A stretch of DNA of 20,651 bases. It comes from CAYSYH01 sp964435455 (GTDB lineage Bacteria; Patescibacteriota; WWE3; 2-01-FULL-39-13; JAACPI01). Positions 16,103 through 20,651 of this stretch are shown here, in pieces (within the stretch, counting starts at the first letter, position 1; the number at the start of each line of letters is the position of its first letter). Under the pieces are notes generated by a model. The model did no database searches. It was not told where the DNA came from and saw only the letters and a list, made by a program, of their open reading frames with translations. The position numbers and the translations under genes were made by a program. The stretch covers positions 1 to 20,651 of the forward strand of contig CAYSYH010000008.1 of NCBI GenBank assembly GCA_964435455.1, given 5' to 3'.

Positions 16103-16131
16103 AAAAGCGGGGATTTATCCCCGCTTTTTTT
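16103..16131 (+). terminator. Rho-independent terminator
   Basis: An 11-bp perfect stem, AAAAGCGGGGA (16103-16113) with TCCCCGCTTTT (16118-16128), and a TTTA loop, running into a T tract to 16131. It lies 30 nt after the O-antigen-ligase-like gene. The A-run on the other arm means it could also act on the minus strand for the fibre gene arriving from the right. Confidence 0.93.
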
Positions 16132-16396
16132 ATTGTTTTATTGACTTTTAGTATTTAAGACTAGTATTTATATTACTTTTTGTTTAGCCCATATATTTAT
16201 TAGTAGATACTTGCTTTTCCTTTTTATTAATTTTAATTTTATAATTCTCTTTAATATTTAACTTAATAAATTTTTGCTACATTTTTATACATGTTTCCCT
16301 ATTAATTTTGTATTAAAATTTTATTATTGTGATGTGTTTTTATATTTAAGTTACGAGTAGAGCGATAAATTAGCCAAATTTTGTATTACTTCCTGA
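16132..16396. other. AT-rich gap between two convergent genes
   Basis: About 265 bases between the terminator and the stop of the fibre gene. I see no coding frame, tRNA, repeat or convincing hairpin here. It is the 3' flank of both neighbours, so no promoter is required. Confidence 0.5.
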
Positions 16397-19300
16397 TTAA
16401 TCCTCTTCGCATTTACCTAGTGTTGGTTGTATCTTACCGTTGGCTATTTCTAAACAATAATCTTCGCCTGTTTCTTTGTCTTTTATTGTTATACCCTTTT
16501 TGACTTGTACAGATTGAGCCTTAACCTTTTTTGTTTCTATATCTTCTGTTACTTTTATTCTGTTTGCCTCTAATGTTTTGTTTACTAGTGCTTTATCTGT
16601 TGTAATTTCTTCACTTCTTATCTCTTTAGCTGTTATGTTTCCAACAATTGTTATTCCTCCTGTGTTTGTTAATAGTATCTTTCCGTCAAATATATTTATA
16701 TTTCCTGATCCTACTTTGTTTTGTAAATATAGTGTATTGGCTAAAGTATTTATACTATTGTCCTTTCCGTCCAGCTCTAAGAATCCTGTTTTTATTTTTT
16801 GTGTTGCTATAATTTGATTTACAGTAATATCTTTAGTTATATTTAGACTCCCATAAATTATGGTATTATTATCAATTACTAAATTATTTTGATTATCTAT
16901 ACTTAAAAGTTGTAAAGCGCCTTGTGCGTTTTGAGAAGCTGTATTTATTGTATTATTTATATCTTTTTGGTTGTTGTTTCCAGAGTACCATAATTTATTT
17001 ACCATTATTGTAACTTGCCATTTTTGGGGGGATGTTTCTGCAGCATCTTCTAAAGCGTAACCTATTACTACTCCAGGTTTATTTGCTTTTGCCCCTTTTC
17101 CTGAATCTATTGTAGATTTAGTTATGTAGTCTCCTTTTTTAATCAAGCCGTTTTCGGTTGTAACTTGTATTTTTGCAATTCCGTATTTTAGTATATTTAC
17201 CAAAGTTTGTTCTGTATCTAAGTTTCGTGTAGTTTGTACAATTACTCCTTCTAAATTATCTTCTTCTGTTGAACTATTTGCTATTTGGTATTCTTCTTTA
17301 TTTTTTATATATTCAACAATTGTTCCTTTTTCTATATTGTTACCACTCATTATGGTTTGTACCATGAACGGATTGTTATTTTTTTGCCTTAGGTTTTTTA
17401 TTTGTTCTTGTAAATCATTTATATTTTTTTGTACTTCTTCTTGTTTGTCTTTTAACCCTAAAACTTTATCTTTTAAGTCTATATAGGCTAGATTGCCTTC
17501 TAAAACGTCAATTTCCTCTCCGGTTGTTGTTGATATTACTTTACCTTTTGGTGTTATAGATAGGTAATTTTTATCTTGTAGATCTTTTAAAGCATTAGCA
17601 ATTATTTGGTTTACCTCATCTTGTATTTCTAAGTCGGCTATTCTTTGTTGTACTTCTTCTTCTACTTGATCTACAGTTATACTTTTATTTTTTCTAGAAA
17701 TCATTACATTTATAGTAGTTAGCCCTTTATCTTTTTTGGCCCTTTCTAAAGCTATTCCTACTGTTGAATCTCCCGCATTTGCTTTCATTAAGTATCCTGG
17801 TATGCTTGAAGATGTTAAGCTATCTCCCGGGTTTATTTCACCATTTTCTGTACTTACTTTTGCCGGTATTTGACCAAGCATAGCTACCATTTTATAGTTT
17901 GGGTTATCTTCTCTTCTTTCTTTTGCTGGAGCATTACCTAAGAATGCAGGTGATGTTGATATTATTCCTATTATGTTTGTATCTCTTTCTTTAGAGCATC
18001 TTTCTATTTCGTTTTCTTTAATTGTGTTTAAACACACTGCTTCTCCCGGTTTTAAATCGGTGTCTTTTGTATAAAAAAACTCTGCATAGTCTGCCGATCC
18101 GTTTGTCCAAGCATTACTATTGTTAACATATGCTACATTAACTCCGTCACCATTATGATCCACAGTAAACCTATAACTAGGTGACGAGTCTCCTATTCCT
18201 ACATTTCCCCCATTAAAGTAAGAACTTGCATCTGAATTAATGGCTACTTTTGTTGTTGCTGTTGAGTCTTTAATATAAAAGTTTCCTGCTTGTGAATTAT
18301 CCCCCCCTAAATATAAATCCCCGCTACCATTATAGTAATCAAAGCCTCTATTGAGTGTATTGCCTACAAGAAGCCTTGCATTACCTCCATATACGTGTAA
18401 CTTAGCAGAAGGGGAGTTTGTTCCGATACCTACAGAATTTGCCGAATTATCAACATATAGAGTATTACTATCAATGTTTACATCTCCTGTTCCTGTATCC
18501 ATAATATTTATATTTCCAGATCCGTTTGCTCTTATGTATAAATTTTCATTTGTATCGTAAGCGGATAATATAGCGGAATCGTTATAACCCAATGCTAAGT
18601 CTCCTATATAAGAGTTGCTTTCGTAAACTAAGAAATCAAAATCCCCGTTATTGCGTGCGTCTACCCCAAAACCAGAAGAGTTTACAGATCCAAACTTGCT
18701 ATAACCTGAGGAATAATAACTATAATGATACCTATTAGATGAATCTACAGCGGTGGTCCCATCTACTTGTATTCCCCCGTCGGCTCTAAATAACCCTGGC
18801 GTATATGTTCCACTTGAAAAGCTCCCTGCTTGGTTTAACCTTAACCAGCTATCTGTTGTTCGTATTACTTCTTGGCTATCTTCGTAAAGATAATCGTTAA
18901 ATAAATCCCATTGTCCGGAATCAATTGTTCCTGAAGCTGTTATATTTCCACCGCTAGATATTTGAAATACTGTCCCAGCTTCAAAATTGGAATGAGTAAA
19001 TGTTCTACTAGTATTTCCTGTAGAATTGTGTACTATAAATCTAAATCCACCATTATTTTCTATTAATATAGCTTGAGCATCATTTGCGCCTATGGCGTCT
19101 ACATTCCACAAGTTTGTGCTTGTATCCCACCACGCATTATGTGCAAACACAGCCCTATCGTAGCCGTTATCTGCATCTATTATACCTTCTAAAATTGCCC
19201 CACCACCACCAACTCTTGATTGTATAACTGGCGCCGTTGGGTCTGCCACATCTAATTTTGCTCCGGGACTAGTTGCTCCTATACCTACACGGCCATTTGT

Positions 19301-20651
19301 AGTTTCTACAACTAAATCTCCGTTTCCTACATCAAGATCGGTTAAATCGTTATATTGTAAAAATAAAGTACTACCCCAAGTTTGTATTTCGTTAGTATCT
19401 ATGCCTAAACCAGCTGTTCCTGCCGTATTTAATACGTATAATGCTCCTGAACCTACGGAGCTGGATACATCTGAATCTGATACTACCTTTGCATCACCTT
19501 GCACTTGTAGTTTTTCTGATGGACTGGTGGTGCCAATTCCTAAATTAGAGCCTTCTATAGATAGATAATCATTTCCTGTTAATCTTATTCTTGCATCATA
19601 ATCGGTACCTGATATATCATTTTGAAAATCAATAAAAGGAGTTCCTCCGTTTGTAGTTATCTCAATAACTCCAGATTTTATTTGGGTACCTTCTACATTT
19701 GGGCTACCATCATACGATGATGATACTACGTGTAAACCTGCTGTGGGGTTAGTAGTACCAATACCCACATTCCCTTGTTTTATTGTTAAATAAGTATTTG
19801 CTTGGTCCCCCCACGAAAATATTCTATTGTACGGGTCCCTTTCCCACCAAACTCGTGTGTCAACTCCTGGTGTTTTGTAAGAAGTATCCACACTAATTCC
19901 ATTATGTATTCGTGCCGTAAGCCAATCTGAACCGTTTGAGTCTCTATAAAGCCATGTTCGTTCAAATACATCATTTGATGTTTCTAATTCTAAGGTTTGA
20001 GCCAGCTGATAATCTCCTGCAGTAGATCCTAAAGCTGTACCTTGCCTTACATGAAAAGCCGTTTCGGGTTGTGTTACTCCTATACCAACGTTTCCTCCTT
20101 TTTCTACTGTAAGCCTTACATTTGTATCATTTGTTAAAAACATTATGTCGTCATTTGCACCTATTAACAATGCGTTATCTGTTGTATTTGCCGCATATGT
20201 TCCAGCTGTTCCTTCTAATTGTATTTTTGCATTATTGGTTGTTCCATCTTGGTAAAAGGTTAGTATAGGATTATCGTTTTCGTTGTTATTGTCTGTATCT
20301 GCTCTTATTATAACTTCAGCATCACCACTTGTTCCTGCACTTATATCAAGTAGGCTTTGAGGGCTATTAGTACCAATACCTATATCTCCTTGTTTTATTA
20401 CTAGCCCTGTTGTTGCCCAACCCGAAGAAAAATCTTCAATTTCTAGGTATCCTGTATTATATGCCCCTTCGTGATGAATTCGTGCTGCATCATTTCCAGA
20501 TTCTTCAAAAACAATTCCCACACTGCCTCCTGTATCTGAATCACCAACTTCTATAAACCCATTAGAGCCGTATACATCCAACAACGCTGAAGGGTTGGTA
20601 GTACCTATACCAACATTGCTTGATGCTCCATCAAGATATACATAAGAATTA
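16397..20651 (-). CDS. Giant fibre/adhesin-like protein with VGIGT repeats, 5' end off the window
   Basis: The frame is open to the right edge (1417 codons seen); the TTG at 20584 is internal. The N-terminal two thirds is beta-rich, Asn/Gly/Ser/Thr/Asp-rich, with eight motifs of the form VGIGTTSPSxKLxV, typical of phage tail-fibre and bacterial surface fibre proteins. At 17693-18094 is a domain starting ADYAEFF, which resembles the start of intramolecular-chaperone (Peptidase_G2-like) domains of phage tailspikes. A coiled coil follows (about 17370-17680), then a second, diverged copy of the same domain (16994-17365), a repetitive beta region (about 16480-16850) and a C-terminus with two Cys (CLEI...GKCEED). 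It probably forms a trimeric or filamentous extracellular structure for attachment. The secretion signal, if any, is outside the window. Confidence 0.82.
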   Translation of the reverse strand, partial: NSYVYLDGASSNVGIGTTNPSALLDVYGSNGFIEVGDSDTGGSVGIVFEESGNDAARIHHEGAYNTGYLEIEDFSSGWATTGLVIKQGDIGIGTNSPQSLLDISAGTSGDAEVIIRADTDNNNENDNPILTFYQDGTTNNAKIQLEGTAGTYAANTTDNALLIGANDDIMFLTNDTNVRLTVEKGGNVGIGVTQPETAFHVRQGTALGSTAGDYQLAQTLELETSNDVFERTWLYRDSNGSDWLTARIHNGISVDTSYKTPGVDTRVWWERDPYNRIFSWGDQANTYLTIKQGNVGIGTTNPTAGLHVVSSSYDGSPNVEGTQIKSGVIEITTNGGTPFIDFQNDISGTDYDARIRLTGNDYLSIEGSNLGIGTTSPSEKLQVQGDAKVVSDSDVSSSVGSGALYVLNTAGTAGLGIDTNEIQTWGSTLFLQYNDLTDLDVGNGDLVVETTNGRVGIGATSPGAKLDVADPTAPVIQSRVGGGGAILEGIIDADNGYDRAVFAHNAWWDTSTNLWNVDAIGANDAQAILIENNGGFRFIVHNSTGNTSRTFTHSNFEAGTVFQISSGGNITASGTIDSGQWDLFNDYLYEDSQEVIRTTDSWLRLNQAGSFSSGTYTPGLFRADGGIQVDGTTAVDSSNRYHYSYYSSGYSKFGSVNSSGFGVDARNNGDFDFLVYESNSYIGDLALGYNDSAILSAYDTNENLYIRANGSGNINIMDTGTGDVNIDSNTLYVDNSANSVGIGTNSPSAKLHVYGGNARLLVGNTLNRGFDYYNGSGDLYLGGDNSQAGNFYIKDSTATTKVAINSDASSYFNGGNVGIGDSSPSYRFTVDHNGDGVNVAYVNNSNAWTNGSADYAEFFYTKDTDLKPGEAVCLNTIKENEIERCSKERDTNIIGIISTSPAFLGNAPAKERREDNPNYKMVAMLGQIPAKVSTENGEINPGDSLTSSSIPGYLMKANAGDSTVGIALERAKKDKGLTTINVMISRKNKSITVDQVEEEVQQRIADLEIQDEVNQIIANALKDLQDKNYLSITPKGKVISTTTGEEIDVLEGNLAYIDLKDKVLGLKDKQEEVQKNINDLQEQIKNLRQKNNNPFMVQTIMSGNNIEKGTIVEYIKNKEEYQIANSSTEEDNLEGVIVQTTRNLDTEQTLVNILKYGIAKIQVTTENGLIKKGDYITKSTIDSGKGAKANKPGVVIGYALEDAAETSPQKWQVTIMVNKLWYSGNNNQKDINNTINTASQNAQGALQLLSIDNQNNLVIDNNTIIYGSLNITKDITVNQIIATQKIKTGFLELDGKDNSINTLANTLYLQNKVGSGNINIFDGKILLTNTGGITIVGNITAKEIRSEEITTDKALVNKTLEANRIKVTEDIETKKVKAQSVQVKKGITIKDKETGEDYCLEIANGKIQPTLGKCEED
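18161..20614 (-). repeat. Eight dispersed VGIGTTSP-type protein repeats
   Basis: Fourteen-residue motif copies at 20573-20614, 20342-20383, 20048-20089, 19727-19768, 19502-19543, 19247-19288, 18392-18433 and 18161-18202. The core is (V/I/L)GIG followed by T/A/V/D, then a Pro (NP, SP or QP), and a hydrophobic LxV end. Spacing is about 225-320 nt except for one gap of about 855 nt (18433-19247) that lacks a clear copy. Confidence 0.9.

Noticed and set aside
19786..19974. 62-codon second minus-strand frame
   Set aside because: An out-of-frame reading inside the fibre gene, whose own frame is continuous across the whole region.
20582..20584. TTG at 20584 as the start of the fibre protein
   Set aside because: The frame continues to the window edge and contains another VGIGTTNP repeat, so the start is further right.
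1..20651. CRISPR arrays, tRNA, rRNA, insertion sequences
   Set aside because: I found no regular repeat-spacer pattern, cloverleaf, rRNA-like stretch, transposase or matched terminal inverted repeats.

Overview
The window is AT-rich (roughly 30% GC by eye), densely coded DNA. It most resembles a Candidate Phyla Radiation (Patescibacteria) genome; I would guess Microgenomates or Dojkabacteria but cannot settle this. The reasons are the lineage-typical VirD4/TraG-like ATPase standing without other conjugation genes, a LysM-M23 peptidase with a long cytoplasmic tail, an O-antigen-ligase/TPR fusion, a giant fibre-like protein with repeated VGIGTTSP motifs, and many unrecognised proteins. All genes read through in the standard code. 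Stops are TAA (9) or TAG (4), with no TGA. No start codon has a convincing Shine-Dalgarno sequence.

Layout. (1) 1-1932, plus strand: the 3' part of radA (recombination mediator) and a membrane PIN-TRAM protein like Bacillus YacL, 10 nt apart and probably one transcript. (2) 2171-5074, plus: a VirD4/TraG-like DNA-pumping ATPase with an N-terminal membrane anchor and a Gly/Ser/Phe-rich tail. (3) 5093-9827, almost all minus: an accessory-looking block of proteins I cannot name. It holds a 99-aa repeat protein, a 355-aa protein, a membrane HExxH metallopeptidase candidate and a 533-aa protein. The last has features of the TraB/ChaN (TIKI-type) superfamily and an internal twin-arginine-like hydrophobic segment. 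A 167-aa orphan gene sits in the block on the opposite strand. (4) 9983-13506, plus: a two-anchor surface protein with an LPKSG sorting-like tail, transcription terminator Rho without its usual N-terminal domain, and a LysM-M23 envelope peptidase. (5) 13632-16073, plus: a polytopic O-antigen ligase-like protein with TPRs, ended by a strong intrinsic terminator. (6) 16397-20651, minus: a fibre/adhesin-like protein running off the right edge, with eight VGIGT repeats, a DYAE domain, a coiled coil and a second copy of that domain.

The right half is mostly about building and displaying a cell surface: wall remodelling, glycan transfer or polymerisation, a sorted protein and a large fibre. The left end is DNA maintenance. 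The minus-strand block is the best candidate for something undescribed: two putative membrane-linked metalloenzymes with three unknown partners. One end of it shares a divergent promoter region, with a possible operator, with the LPKSG protein gene.
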